A stretch of 30,667 nucleotides of DNA from positions 1-30,667 of IMG/VR virus record IMGVR_UViG_3300025423_000064. One strand, given 5' to 3'. Both the position numbers and the translations under genes were made by a program. The notes beneath the pieces were generated by a model. That model did no database searches. It saw only the letters and a program-made list of their open reading frames with translations, and had not been told where the DNA came from. The number at the start of each line of letters is the position of its first letter. Within the stretch, counting starts at the first letter, position 1. This stretch comes from a virus. Positions 25,198-30,667 of the stretch are shown here, piece by piece.

Positions 25198-26730
25198 TTA
25201 AAAGGGACTAAGCCCAAAATCTCCAACAAATAGACCACCAAAGTTTGGTTGCCTTAGTGGAGGGGCTTCGTCTTCTTTTACAATAACCATTGTATCAGGA
25301 ACACTCGTTGTGAATGACGAAGAAAAGTCGCTATAAATTACGGGTCGAGCATAAACGCCGGCATACATGCAAACATAACGCAACGCGTCAGGAATGTGGT
25401 CGTCAACGTTTCGTGTTTCTGAGTCGTCCGGCTTGGCTGCGCTTCGTGGCAACGCTGGGATTTGCTCAATAAACATCGGGCATTTGTCTTCAAAAACATG
25501 AAGCATTGGGCAACGCTCTTTGCCTTCTGCCCGGTGATATTCACAGGCTGGCGCGTCGTTGAGGTACTGGTGAACTCTTGCCCAGCCGTTGATACGGTCA
25601 TTGTTGGCGGGCATAATGCCACAGCCGTTAATGCCATAGTCGTCGGCAATAGAAAGAGGAGTACCGCGGCTTCCCCACATTGAAGGGTCGGCCACTCTGA
25701 TAACTTCTGTTTCACCCGCGCCTTGTTCGGTAGCAAGAATAAGTTTGGCCTGCTCGTCGGAGTTGTAACCAGAGACGCAAATCTCTCGGTACACCCACAT
25801 GCGACCATCGTTATCTATTGCAACCCATACAACGGCGAACGGGTCCTTGAAGCCATAGTCAATACCAGCGTAACGAGGCCACTCTTTTGGAATTTCAAAA
25901 GATGGCACAACGTGCTTGGAGTATTGCCATTGCTCAAAAAACTGACCGACCATTGCGTCCCAGTCACCATCTCGCATCGCTGCGCGGCGCCGTGGGTCAG
26001 GAATGGAGTCAAGAACTGCGTGGTAGCCCTCGTTGACGTGAGGGTTGTCCGTAACTTTTGCTTGAATAAAAGCAACGCTACGGGTGTTTTTGCCGTCGCC
26101 CACTTTTTCTTCGTACCGGAATTTCCCGCGCTTAGTGGGATTAATGAATCGGTCTTTAAGGTACTTGTGGCCGATACCACCAGGGTTGGTAGCAAGGCGC
26201 AAACCAATAACCGGAACAAGTCGGCTACCGGAACGAAGACGCTCTTCGATGTGCTGAATAACAGCGGGCATCATTTGCGAGGCTTCGTCAATGTAAAAGG
26301 CTTGGTACTCACCACCGAGGATTCGGGATGCGTCAACCAAGTTTTCAGCGTATGTAAAGTTAATGATAGAACCGTTAGCGAACTTCAAAACCTTGTTGGT
26401 TGAGTTCCACTTGGCACCTAGGTCACGACCGTAGTTCCACTTGGCTAACTGCGCCAAGAACGATTCTTCTAACTCTGGGTATGAACGACGGAAACAACCA
26501 ATCTTCATACCAGGAAAATTTGCGGCATTGTAGAGCGCGTCCATCAAGAACGCCGCTGTCTTACCACCACCGGCAGCACCACCATAAAGAATGGCGTCTA
26601 CTCGCTCGGCGGAAGCCGCGTGAAACACTTGCTGGCGTTCTGTTGGGACGTATCCCAGAATGCCAAATACATCTATTTCAGGCGGCTTGACCGAATCTGA
26701 AATAAACTTTCCAAAAGTGTTACCAGACAT
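25198..26730 (-). CDS. terL: Terminase large subunit (TerL)
   Basis: Packaging motor ATPase-nuclease of 510 residues. Walker A is YGGAAGGGKTAAF near residue 50, Walker B is AFYIDEASQ near 147 and the coupling motif is GLRLATNPGG near 182. The RNase H-like nuclease begins at AGIDYGFKDPFAVVWV near 288, with a later acidic residue at ADPSMWG and the final NVDDHIPDALRY near 442. All key residues are present, so the protein should be active. Two cysteines in a CEYH...C-P-M-LHVFEDKCP segment might bind metal. Its ATG overlaps the stop of the small membrane protein (TAATG). Confidence 0.96.
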   Translation of the reverse strand: MSGNTFGKFISDSVKPPEIDVFGILGYVPTERQQVFHAASAERVDAILYGGAAGGGKTAAFLMDALYNAANFPGMKIGCFRRSYPELEESFLAQLAKWNYGRDLGAKWNSTNKVLKFANGSIINFTYAENLVDASRILGGEYQAFYIDEASQMMPAVIQHIEERLRSGSRLVPVIGLRLATNPGGIGHKYLKDRFINPTKRGKFRYEEKVGDGKNTRSVAFIQAKVTDNPHVNEGYHAVLDSIPDPRRRAAMRDGDWDAMVGQFFEQWQYSKHVVPSFEIPKEWPRYAGIDYGFKDPFAVVWVAIDNDGRMWVYREICVSGYNSDEQAKLILATEQGAGETEVIRVADPSMWGSRGTPLSIADDYGINGCGIMPANNDRINGWARVHQYLNDAPACEYHRAEGKERCPMLHVFEDKCPMFIEQIPALPRSAAKPDDSETRNVDDHIPDALRYVCMYAGVYARPVIYSDFSSSFTTSVPDTMVIVKEDEAPPLRQPNFGGLFVGDFGLSPF

Positions 26731-27011
26731 TACTTAAACCAAATGACAAAAGACCATGCTGTTGCAAGAACGATTGACCAAAGGGCAATAAAAGCAAACG
26801 ACGAACGCAAAAACGCAGAAGACTTTAGAAGTTCAATTTGAGCCGCTGTTTGTGCAATGCTCAAGTTGTTGTTCATGCGAAGAAACGCTGTGATTTCCTC
26901 GTATTGCTTGTCGCCCAAATACTTACGGGCCTCAATCTCGTTTTCGCCAACAAGGTTGCCCAGGCTCTCAATGAGTTCTTCTGAACGTTGGTTAATGTCG
27001 TCGTTGTGCAT
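26730..27011 (-). CDS. Small C-terminal membrane-anchored protein upstream of TerL
   Basis: A 93-residue protein. Residues 1-70 are helical and charged (RSEELIESLGNLVGENEIEA, IAQTAAQIELLKSS). Residues 72-92 are a single hydrophobic segment (FAFIALWSIVLATAWSFVIWF) ending in Lys, consistent with a tail-anchored topology. The TAA overlaps the TerL ATG, so the two are probably translated together. Its function is unknown. A holin is possible but single-span holins normally have an N-terminal span, so I do not assign it. Confidence 0.8.
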   Translation of the reverse strand: MHNDDINQRSEELIESLGNLVGENEIEARKYLGDKQYEEITAFLRMNNNLSIAQTAAQIELLKSSAFLRSSFAFIALWSIVLATAWSFVIWFK

Positions 27012-27016
27012 AATCG

Positions 27017-27193
27017 TTAGAACCTTAAATTGTCTACGTCATTGTCTGACATTAGACGCCGAATGAACTCATCATGTGCTTCCCACTGAAGGTCAATCGG
27101 TAGTTTCTGAATAATAGAAACTTGCCATGGTTCAAAACCAAGGTAATAAAGTTCCTCCGTGCTCGGGGCAGAATGAGGCCGATTCTTGTTCAT
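27017..27193 (-). CDS. 58-residue protein of unknown function
   Basis: A short gene from ATG 27,193 to TAA 27,017, five bases before the next ATG. The protein begins MNKNRPHSAPSTEELYYLGF and has an acidic helical C-terminus (EAHDEFIRRLMSDNDVDNLR). No cysteine, membrane span or known motif is seen. A ribosome site is not clear. Support comes from exact fit between neighbours and protein-like composition. Confidence 0.6.
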   Translation of the reverse strand: MNKNRPHSAPSTEELYYLGFEPWQVSIIQKLPIDLQWEAHDEFIRRLMSDNDVDNLRF

Positions 27194-27216
27194 AGACTAA
27201 CACAGATTTCTGAAAT

Positions 27217-27237
27217 GTCAAGTATTTAAAACTTGAC
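27217..27237. repeat. 7-bp inverted repeat with minus-strand -35-like hexamer
   Basis: GTCAAGT (27,217-27,223) and ACTTGAC (27,231-27,237) are complementary with a 7-base loop. It covers the stop of the coiled-coil zinc protein. The left arm overlaps TTGACA on the minus strand (27,221-27,216). A -10 match downstream is poor (TAGTCT at 16 bases), so promoter activity is uncertain. Confidence 0.45.
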
Positions 27238-27802
27238 GACGGGCGGGCGGTACATCAGTTACCAAAACTTGCCCGTCAGAGTTTGTCAGTTGGTGCATGT
27301 ATGCACGCCAACGAAAACGGTCGGGAGCCCCCGCATCTACCCAATCAAGGTAGCAATCAGAACACATTGCGGTTTTAACCGCAGGAAGAACTTCGCAAAT
27401 CTCGCAAGGTTCGCTTGTTTGACGGCGCTTTTTCTTTTCAACGCCTTCTTTAAGAAAGTTGATGCTTTCTACAATTTGACGAAGGTTTTCTTCTGATTGA
27501 ATAATTTTCTTTTCAATCTTGCGAACTTCTTCTCGAACCGGGTCATAGGGCTTCTTGCCCTTCATGCTGATTTCGGCGGCGCGTTCGGTGGGGGTCAATT
27601 CAGAACTTGCACCGCGACTTGACGCGGCAATGCTTGTGCCTGTATTGGAAACTGCATAGGTGTCGACGCCGATTTCATCACGGCGGACAAGGGTTTCAAG
27701 TTCCACAACGGAGATTTTGTTGGTGAACCGACTAATGGCCTCGAGGGAGTCTGTCATTCTCTTCAAACGCTGTTGAGAACGACGGTTCAACTTCTTAGCC
27801 AT
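27218..27802 (-). CDS. Coiled-coil zinc-finger-like protein (possible TerS)
   Basis: A 194-residue protein. ATG at 27,802 is chosen because GGAGG lies five bases before it; longer starts run into the promoter. The N-terminus is basic (KKLNRRSQQRLKRM). Residues about 86-125 are a coiled coil (EEVRKIEKKIIQSEENLRQI). Cys133, Cys136, Cys147 and Cys150 form a CxxC-x10-CxxC zinc site (CEIC, CSDC). The C-terminus is aromatic and basic. It lies two small genes upstream of TerL and has its own promoter. A small terminase role fits position and basic/coiled-coil plan, but I see no classic HTH motif; a DNA-binding regulator is the alternative. Confidence 0.75.
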   Translation of the reverse strand: MAKKLNRRSQQRLKRMTDSLEAISRFTNKISVVELETLVRRDEIGVDTYAVSNTGTSIAASSRGASSELTPTERAAEISMKGKKPYDPVREEVRKIEKKIIQSEENLRQIVESINFLKEGVEKKKRRQTSEPCEICEVLPAVKTAMCSDCYLDWVDAGAPDRFRWRAYMHQLTNSDGQVLVTDVPPARRQVLNT

Positions 27803-27842
27803 GGGTTCCTCCATAAAGAACTGGGAGCACCCAAAGGTGTCC

Positions 27843-27889
27843 ATTATACGACAAATGTACAACAAAAAATTTACAATGTCAAGGATTTA
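27843..27889 (-). promoter_or_regulatory. Leftward promoter for head module (shared bipartite element)
   Basis: On the minus strand, perfect TTGACA (27,882-27,877) is 17 bases from TACATT (27,859-27,854) and 28 bases from perfect TATAAT (27,848-27,843). The 11-base block TAAATCCTTGA (27,889-27,879) is identical to that at 6913-6903, and TATAATGG has identical spacing in both. It lies just upstream of the coiled-coil zinc protein and head genes. Confidence 0.7.
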
Positions 27890-28232
27890 GGTCGACGTTG
27901 TTTTCTATGCAGTATTTGTATGCGCGGAACAAAATCAACCACGCATCAAACTCTTGAGTGGCATACGCTTTACGGGCATTTTTCCCCTTACGCTTGTGGA
28001 CAACCACAAACGGCATGCCGGCTTTTTTAGAAGCAATCTCGGCCTGTTTCATCCAGGCGGCGAGAGCCAAGGCTTGTTGGTTTTTTGCTTCAATGACCAT
28101 TGGGACCCCATCAATGTCACCGAACTCCCAGTTGATTGGGCCGGGACGCTTGGCGTCGGGGAATCCTTCTTCGTTCAAAATCTCTACAAGAGCGCTCTCA
28201 AATGAGGTGCCTTTTGCGCGGGATTTGCTCAT
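27879..28232 (-). CDS. PD-(D/E)XK nuclease, Holliday-junction-resolvase-like
   Basis: A 117-residue nuclease of the restriction endonuclease-like fold, similar in plan to Hjc/VRR-NUC-type phage enzymes. Visible catalytic residues are Glu12 (GTSFESALVEIL), Asp39 (EFGDIDGVP) and Glu48-x-Lys50 (VIEAKNQ), followed by the helix AWMKQAEIASKKAG and strand MPFVVVHKR. Such enzymes cut branched DNA ahead of packaging, a natural job next to terminase. The start ATG 28,232 has an AGGAG ribosome site and overlaps the upstream stop as ATGA; the earlier ATG at 28,283 would overlap that gene by 55 bases. Confidence 0.82.
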   Translation of the reverse strand: MSKSRAKGTSFESALVEILNEEGFPDAKRPGPINWEFGDIDGVPMVIEAKNQQALALAAWMKQAEIASKKAGMPFVVVHKRKGKNARKAYATQEFDAWLILFRAYKYCIENNVDLNP

Positions 28233-28519
28233 AGCAAGTCTCCTATCGTGTCGACGGTTGGGTCTTCCCATGAGTATCTGCAAACAAGGCAGGTGCGGTG
28301 AAGAAACTCTCCAAAAATTTCAATGACGTACTTGGTCATAATCGTCCCCTTGAAGTTTTCGGTCGTTTCCGTTTTGTCCGCAGAAACAACCGTCATGCGA
28401 GAAATGGAGATTGAACTGTCTTCGCATACAATGCCGCACTTAGGGCATTCGGCAATAATTGCACCGCGGAGACTTGGATTCGCAAAATGACTGCCCTGGA
28501 TTTTGGGGGGCGTGTTCAA
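28229..28519 (-). CDS. Zinc-ribbon protein with TTG start
   Basis: A 96-residue protein with Cys25/Cys28 (AECPKCGIVC) and Cys77/Cys80 (RTCLVCRYSW), spaced as in a zinc ribbon. Between them lie beta-rich residues (ISISRMTVVSADKTE). The start codon is TTG 28,519, overlapping the upstream TGA as TTGA, with GAGGA six bases before it, and no ATG lies closer in frame. It could bind nucleic acid or a nuclease partner, since the next gene is the PD-(D/E)XK enzyme. The function is unknown. Confidence 0.75.
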   Translation of the reverse strand: MNTPPKIQGSHFANPSLRGAIIAECPKCGIVCEDSSISISRMTVVSADKTETTENFKGTIMTKYVIEIFGEFLHRTCLVCRYSWEDPTVDTIGDLL

Positions 28520-28740
28520 CGAAGGTCCTCAATGATGTTCTTGAATCCATGCCACAAAATGTACACAGGCCAAAAAAGGCAATCGCTAATCATTCTGGTC
28601 AAGAGGTTAAGAATTGGGAAGTTAAAGCCTTCTTTCTTCCAAGTCTTAATCATGCGATTTGATATGTAAAACACTCGGGCAAAGAAAAGAATTGCAATGA
28701 AAAAATAAACGCCGAGCGCCCAACTAATCCAATTCAACAT
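28516..28740 (-). CDS. Small membrane protein, unknown function
   Basis: A 74-residue protein starting MLNWISWALGVYFFIAILFF, with a strong membrane span at residues 4-24. A second hydrophobic stretch at about 52-63 (LFWPVYILWHGF) may be a second span. Between them is a basic segment (RMIKTWKKEGF). ATG at 28,740 follows AGAGGA and overlaps the upstream gene end by 17 bases. Two-span small proteins include holins, but no endolysin is nearby in the window, so I leave it unassigned. Confidence 0.75.
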   Translation of the reverse strand: MLNWISWALGVYFFIAILFFARVFYISNRMIKTWKKEGFNFPILNLLTRMISDCLFWPVYILWHGFKNIIEDLR

Positions 28741-29095
28741 ACTTGTCCTCTGTGTTCCCGTATAAAGATTCCCACGCATCGTGGTTTACGATGTATGCAC
28801 ATAGTACCACACCTTCGTCAATGTAGGACACGTTGTTTTCAATTACCGGTTTTTTGCTTTTGAGACTGAGGGCAATTGACGGGGCCGGCCCAAAATTTAA
28901 AACGCTATCGGTCATCTCAATGAGAGCATAGATGCGCTTGCCTCTTTTGCGCAAATGCGCGGAACCTATGTGTTTTCGTTCTTCGGTGTTTACGTAGAGT
29001 GGTACAATATCTGGTACCACTACGTCTCGATATGTCAATTTTTCGTTGTCAATGTGAGCAAGAACAAGATACCTGTTTTTGCTGTTTTCGCTCAT
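28724..29095 (-). CDS. Protein of unknown function, first leftward gene
   Basis: A 123-residue protein that I do not recognise. It is beta-rich (RYLVLAHIDNEKLTYRDVVV, GKRIYALIEMTDSVLNFG, SYIDEGVVLCAYIVNHDA). The start is ATG 29,095 with AGGG eight bases before. An in-frame TTG two codons earlier exists but is less likely. It is the first gene of the leftward set at the divergent control region, a place where early or regulatory genes often lie. No DNA-binding motif is visible. Confidence 0.78.
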   Translation of the reverse strand: MSENSKNRYLVLAHIDNEKLTYRDVVVPDIVPLYVNTEERKHIGSAHLRKRGKRIYALIEMTDSVLNFGPAPSIALSLKSKKPVIENNVSYIDEGVVLCAYIVNHDAWESLYGNTEDKYVELD

Positions 29096-29099
29096 GGGC

Positions 29100-29124
29100 A
29101 AAACCCTATCATTTACAGGGTTTT
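29100..29124. repeat. 8-bp inverted repeat at start of leftward operon
   Basis: AAAACCCT (29,100-29,107) and AGGGTTTT (29,117-29,124) with a 9-base loop. It lies directly before the 28,724-29,095 gene and overlaps its probable ribosome site and the weak leftward promoter, so it could be an operator or a translational hairpin. Confidence 0.6.
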
Positions 29125-29162
29125 ATGTCAACCATTTGGCAATTTCCTTGAAACTTTGGGGT

Positions 29163-29176
29163 CCTCACCAGTGAGG
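29163..29176. repeat. 6-bp hairpin in control region
   Basis: CCTCAC (29,163-29,168) and GTGAGG (29,171-29,176) flank only two bases. No U-run follows on either strand, so termination is unlikely. Confidence 0.5.
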
Positions 29177-29186
29177 AGGGGTATAT

Positions 29187-29202
29187 ATACTAATATTAGT
29201 AT
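29187..29202. repeat. Perfect 16-bp AT-rich palindrome
   Basis: ATACTAATATTAGTAT reads the same on both strands and follows an alternating TATATA run (29,182-29,189). Length and symmetry fit a dimeric repressor operator. An easily melted origin element is a second option. Confidence 0.6.
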
Positions 29203-29220
29203 TAAATAAATGCCCAAAAC

Positions 29221-29247
29221 TTGACATGGTTGAAAAGGTTGACAGGG
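29221..29247 (+). repeat. Three 9-base direct repeats over -35 region
   Basis: TTGACATGG, TTGAAAAGG and TTGACAGGG lie head to tail (29,221-29,229, 29,230-29,238, 29,239-29,247). The third provides the -35 hexamer of the rightward promoter. Nine-base spacing is close to one helical turn, so one protein could bind side by side on one face. Confidence 0.6.
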
Positions 29248-29268
29248 TTTTCATTTTTGTGCTACAAT
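29239..29268 (+). promoter_or_regulatory. Rightward promoter
   Basis: TTGACA (29,239-29,244), an 18-base spacer and TACAAT (29,263-29,268). It precedes the first rightward gene by 41 bases and should drive the gene, three tRNAs and kinase as one transcript. Confidence 0.75.
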
Positions 29269-29309
29269 GGAAAGCACCACATACGTGGGGTTTAAGAGGA
29301 AGGAAAACC

Positions 29310-29594
29310 ATGTCGGCATCCGCTAACATTTTCACCGCAGTTGGCACTTCGTGGGTTGCTTCTGCCGTTGGCTTCATTGCTTATGCAATCAAGACTGCCA
29401 AGGCTGAAGACACCAAGTTCACTGCGTACATCACACACATTGAGGCTGAGTTCGACAACGTTCTCACCGAATTGCAAACACTGGAAACAAAGTTGACTGC
29501 TTTGATTCCCGCACCAACGCCTGCTCCTGTCAAGGCAGTTGCAAAGGCCAAGGCGCCCGTCAAGAAGACTGCTCCCGCTAAGCACCTTCGCTAA
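29310..29594 (+). CDS. Small helical protein with Lys/Ala/Pro-rich tail
   Basis: A 94-residue protein of unknown function. The start is ATG 29,310 with AGGAAGG before it; an earlier ATG at 29,226 would place the promoter inside the gene. Residues 5-30 are weakly hydrophobic (FTAVGTSWVASAVGFIAYAI), possibly a membrane helix. Residues 33-68 form a coiled coil (THIEAEFDNVLTELQTLETK). Residues 70-94 are a basic Pro/Ala/Lys tail (KAVAKAKAPVKKTAPAKHLR) like that of histone H1-type proteins. The tail could bind DNA or RNA. It is the first gene of the rightward transcript and is followed after six bases by tRNA-Asn. Confidence 0.8.
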   Translation: MSASANIFTAVGTSWVASAVGFIAYAIKTAKAEDTKFTAYITHIEAEFDNVLTELQTLETKLTALIPAPTPAPVKAVAKAKAPVKKTAPAKHLR

Positions 29595-29600
29595 GGGTTT

Positions 29601-29672
29601 TCCGGGGTAGTTCAGTGGCAGAACAACCGACTGTTAATCGGTATGTCGCAGGTTCGACCCCTGCCCCCGGAG
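29601..29672 (+). tRNA. tRNA-Asn (anticodon GTT)
   Basis: Full cloverleaf. Acceptor TCCGGGG pairs with CCCCGGA, discriminator G. D arm GTTC/GAAC. Anticodon stem ACCGA/TCGGT with loop CTGTTAA, so GTT. T arm GCAGG/CCTGC with TTCGACC. No CCA is encoded. It starts six bases after the preceding stop codon. Confidence 0.95.
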
Positions 29673-29677
29673 ACTTT

Positions 29678-29750
29678 TGGTCAGTAGCATAAAGGATAGT
29701 GCCACGGGCTTCTATCCCGTTTTGTGTGGGTTCGACTCCCACCTGACCAA
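29678..29750 (+). tRNA. tRNA-Arg (anticodon TCT)
   Basis: Acceptor TGGTCAG pairs with CTGACCA, discriminator A. D stem GCAT/GTGC. Anticodon stem ACGGG/CCCGT with loop CTTCTAT, so TCT reading AGA/AGG. T arm GTGGG/CCCAC with TTCGACT. No CCA is encoded. AGA codons are often rare in GC-rich hosts. Confidence 0.93.
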
Positions 29751-29755
29751 CGCCC

Positions 29756-29832
29756 GCCCTTGTAACTCAGATGGCCAGAGTACCACCCTTGTAACGTGGG
29801 AGTCGGCGGTTCGAATCCGTCCGGGGGCACCA
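29756..29832 (+). tRNA. tRNA-Thr (anticodon TGT), CCA encoded and shared with next start codon
   Basis: Acceptor GCCCTTG pairs with CGGGGGC (two G-U pairs), discriminator A, then CCA at 29,830-29,832. D stem ACTC/GAGT. Anticodon loop CTTGTAA gives TGT; the stem CCACC/CGTGG has one C-C mismatch next to the loop. T arm GGCGG/CCGTC with TTCGAAT. The last A is also the A of the kinase ATG. Confidence 0.9.
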
Positions 29833-30386
29833 TGGAAATTATAGGACTGTCCGGTTACGCTCGTAGCGGTAAAACAACAATTGCTCAACTCATGGTTAAA
29901 AACCACGGATTTGAGTGCATTGCTTTTGCCGATGCTATGCGTAACATGCTGTACGCTACCAACCCAATCATTGTTCTTTTTTACGAAGAGAAGTTTAGGG
30001 AAGTCACGCGCTTGCAACAACTTGTAGACACGCTTGGCTGGGACCAGGCAAAGGTCGAGTACGCAGAGATTCGTGAACTTCTTCAACGCTTTGGCACCGA
30101 GGGCGGGCGCAAATTTTTGGGGGAAGAAATCTGGGTCGAGACACTTTTCAAGAACGCAAAAACTGACCGCATTGTAATCCCCGACGTTAGGTTCCCTAAT
30201 GAGGCAAAGGCTATTCGCGACCGGAGCGGTAGCATTATCCAAGTTACGCGCACCGGCTTGGGTCCCGTCAACGGGCACCAAAGCGAGACGTTGCTAGAAA
30301 ACGACTGGGACTACTCAATTACCAACGACGGCACGCCAGAAGATGCCCTGCGGACCATCGGTGAAATTATCGGCGGCTGGGGATGA
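29832..30386 (+). CDS. Deoxynucleoside monophosphate kinase
   Basis: Kinase of 184 residues related to T4 gene 1 product, converting dNMPs to dNDPs with ATP for phage DNA synthesis. P-loop GYARSGKT lies at residues 8-15. FADAMRNMLYATNP, TLGWDQAKVEYAEIRELLQRFGTEGGR, and IPDVRFPNEAKAIRD match the dNMP kinase plan, the last carrying the D-x-R-F-x-NE motif. I start at ATG 29,832 rather than an upstream ATG at 29,796, which would lie inside tRNA-Thr. GGGGG of the tRNA acceptor, four bases before ATG, may act as ribosome site. A stop/start overlap (ATGA) couples it to the next gene. Confidence 0.9.
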   Translation: MEIIGLSGYARSGKTTIAQLMVKNHGFECIAFADAMRNMLYATNPIIVLFYEEKFREVTRLQQLVDTLGWDQAKVEYAEIRELLQRFGTEGGRKFLGEEIWVETLFKNAKTDRIVIPDVRFPNEAKAIRDRSGSIIQVTRTGLGPVNGHQSETLLENDWDYSITNDGTPEDALRTIGEIIGGWG

Positions 30387-30526
30387 TTGACCGGGAAGAA
30401 TTTCTCGAGCAGGTAAACCGGCTAGAAGAGAACGCCATCATCTCCTTGCAATACATGGAGGCGCCGATTCACCAAGCCCTTCTTATCTATCACATCTTTG
30501 AGGAAATCCGAAGATTTGCAGAATGA
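30383..30526 (+). CDS. 47-residue acidic helical protein
   Basis: A short gene starting at ATG 30,383, overlapping the kinase stop as ATGA, and ending at TGA 30,524-30,526. The protein (MIDREEFLEQVNRLEENAII at the start, FEEIRRFAE at the end) is acidic and helical, with no motif I recognise. The ATGA overlap implies coupled translation with the kinase. Confidence 0.7.
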   Translation: MIDREEFLEQVNRLEENAIISLQYMEAPIHQALLIYHIFEEIRRFAE

Positions 30527-30529
30527 GGT

Positions 30530-30558
30530 TTGACAAGTAGTACCGCGTGTGCTATACT
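30530..30558 (+). promoter_or_regulatory. Strong promoter for tRNA-Met
   Basis: TTGACA (30,530-30,535), a 17-base spacer and TATACT (30,553-30,558). The expected transcription start, about seven bases on, falls at the mature 5' end of the tRNA (A30565), so little or no leader would need removing. Confidence 0.8.
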
Positions 30559-30564
30559 ATTCAA

Positions 30565-30636
30565 AGCGGGGTAGCGCAGCAGTAGAGCAGCGGGTTCATG
30601 TCCCGAAGGTCGTGGGTGCAAATCCCACTCCCGCCA
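30565..30636 (+). tRNA. tRNA-Met (anticodon CAT), initiator-like
   Basis: Acceptor AGCGGGG against TCCCGCC leaves A1-C72 unpaired, then six pairs (one G-U); discriminator A. D stem GCGC/GAGC has one G-A mismatch. Anticodon stem GCGGG/CCCGA ends in three G-C pairs, loop TTCATGT, anticodon CAT at 30,597-30,599. Variable loop AGGTC and T arm GTGGG/CCCAC with TGCAAAT. An unpaired 1-72 position and three G-C pairs are hallmarks of initiator tRNA, but C11-G24 is elongator-like. Confidence 0.85.
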
Positions 30637-30643
30637 CTAATAT

Positions 30644-30667
30644 CGATGGGTAGCGAAGTGGCCAAAC
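30644..30667 (+). tRNA. 5' part of a further tRNA, cut by window edge
   Basis: CGATGGG, then TA, then GCGAAGTGGCCAAAC matches an acceptor arm, positions 8-9 and a long D loop with GTGGCCAAAC, in the style of class II tRNAs (Tyr, Leu, Ser). The anticodon lies outside the window, so the identity is not known. Confidence 0.55.

Larger units (their letters stand above)
29096..29309. promoter_or_regulatory. Divergent intergenic control region
   Basis: A gene-free 214-base stretch separating the leftward structural operon from the rightward tRNA and nucleotide-metabolism genes. It holds an 8-bp inverted repeat (29,100-29,124), a 6-bp hairpin (29,163-29,176), a perfect 16-bp AT-rich palindrome (29,187-29,202), three 9-base direct repeats (29,221-29,247) and a rightward promoter. 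A TTGACA on the minus strand (29,131-29,126) has only a weak -10 partner (TAGGGT at 29,108-29,103). Confidence 0.75.

Noticed and set aside
25723-26403. 226-residue plus-strand frame opposite TerL
   Set aside because: It is antisense to an intact terminase with all motifs, and its Cys/Asn/Val-rich translation looks like a shadow.
26730-28740. Holin candidates among the small membrane proteins
   Set aside because: No endolysin is in the window and topology is ambiguous, so a lysis role cannot be supported.
29144-29189. Third copy of the bipartite promoter on the plus strand (TCCTTGA, 28 bases, TATATA)
   Set aside because: Spacing matches but only seven bases of the upstream block are shared, the downstream box lacks TATAATGG and a hairpin lies between, so I do not call it.
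29712-30281. 189-residue minus-strand frame over tRNAs and kinase
   Set aside because: It covers two tRNA genes and the kinase; the kinase motifs and the tRNA cloverleaves are decisive for the plus strand.
1-30667. Integrase, attachment site, insertion sequences or defence system
   Set aside because: No recombinase, transposase, terminal inverted repeats with target duplication or toxin-antitoxin/restriction gene pair is seen; the window reads as phage structural genes.

Overview
This window is a contiguous block of a tailed-phage genome with a contractile tail (myovirus morphology). It carries a tail sheath, tail tube, gpD-like hub, spike, gp25/W wedge, J-like and I-like baseplate genes next to a terminase, portal, protease and capsid module. 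There are no host housekeeping genes. Protein style resembles large myophages of Actinomycetota, but base composition is only moderate and the host cannot be fixed from the sequence alone. Host assignment is an inference.

Layout. From about 29,095 down to base 1, every gene lies on the minus strand, tightly packed, with 1- to 4-base stop/start overlaps. In transcription order these are: (i) small accessory genes (28,724-29,095; a membrane protein; a zinc-ribbon protein starting at TTG; a PD-(D/E)XK nuclease; a coiled-coil zinc-finger protein; two very small genes); (ii) the head module (TerL, portal, a 43-codon gene, a very basic protein, a protease-zinc ribbon-scaffold fusion, major capsid protein, connector, gpG-like and terminator-like tail completion genes); (iii) the tail module (sheath, tube, chaperone pair joined by an apparent -1 frameshift, 1200-residue tape measure); (iv) the baseplate and fibre module (LysM protein, hub, spike with collagen-like stalk, a glycosyltransferase-methyltransferase fusion, gp25-like wedge, J-like, I-like, and a collagen-like tail fibre cut by the window edge).

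Bases 29,096-29,309 form a divergent control region with several inverted repeats, three 9-base direct repeats and a strong rightward promoter. Rightward from there run a small lysine/alanine-rich protein, tRNA-Asn(GTT), tRNA-Arg(TCT), tRNA-Thr(TGT), a deoxynucleoside monophosphate kinase whose start codon shares its A with the CCA of tRNA-Thr, a 47-residue protein, then a separately promoted tRNA-Met(CAT) with initiator-like features and the start of another tRNA.

How it fits together: TerL packages DNA through the portal into a shell built by the capsid protein on the scaffold and matured by the fused protease. Connector and completion proteins join it to a sheath/tube tail whose length is set by the tape measure. 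The baseplate and fibre genes mediate adsorption. The tRNAs and kinase support translation and nucleotide supply. The main points of interest are the GT-MTase fusion with its own promoter inside the baseplate operon, a bipartite promoter element shared by two distant sites with identical spacing, an internal scaffold start, the chaperone frameshift, the tRNA/CDS overlap and the initiator-like tRNA.
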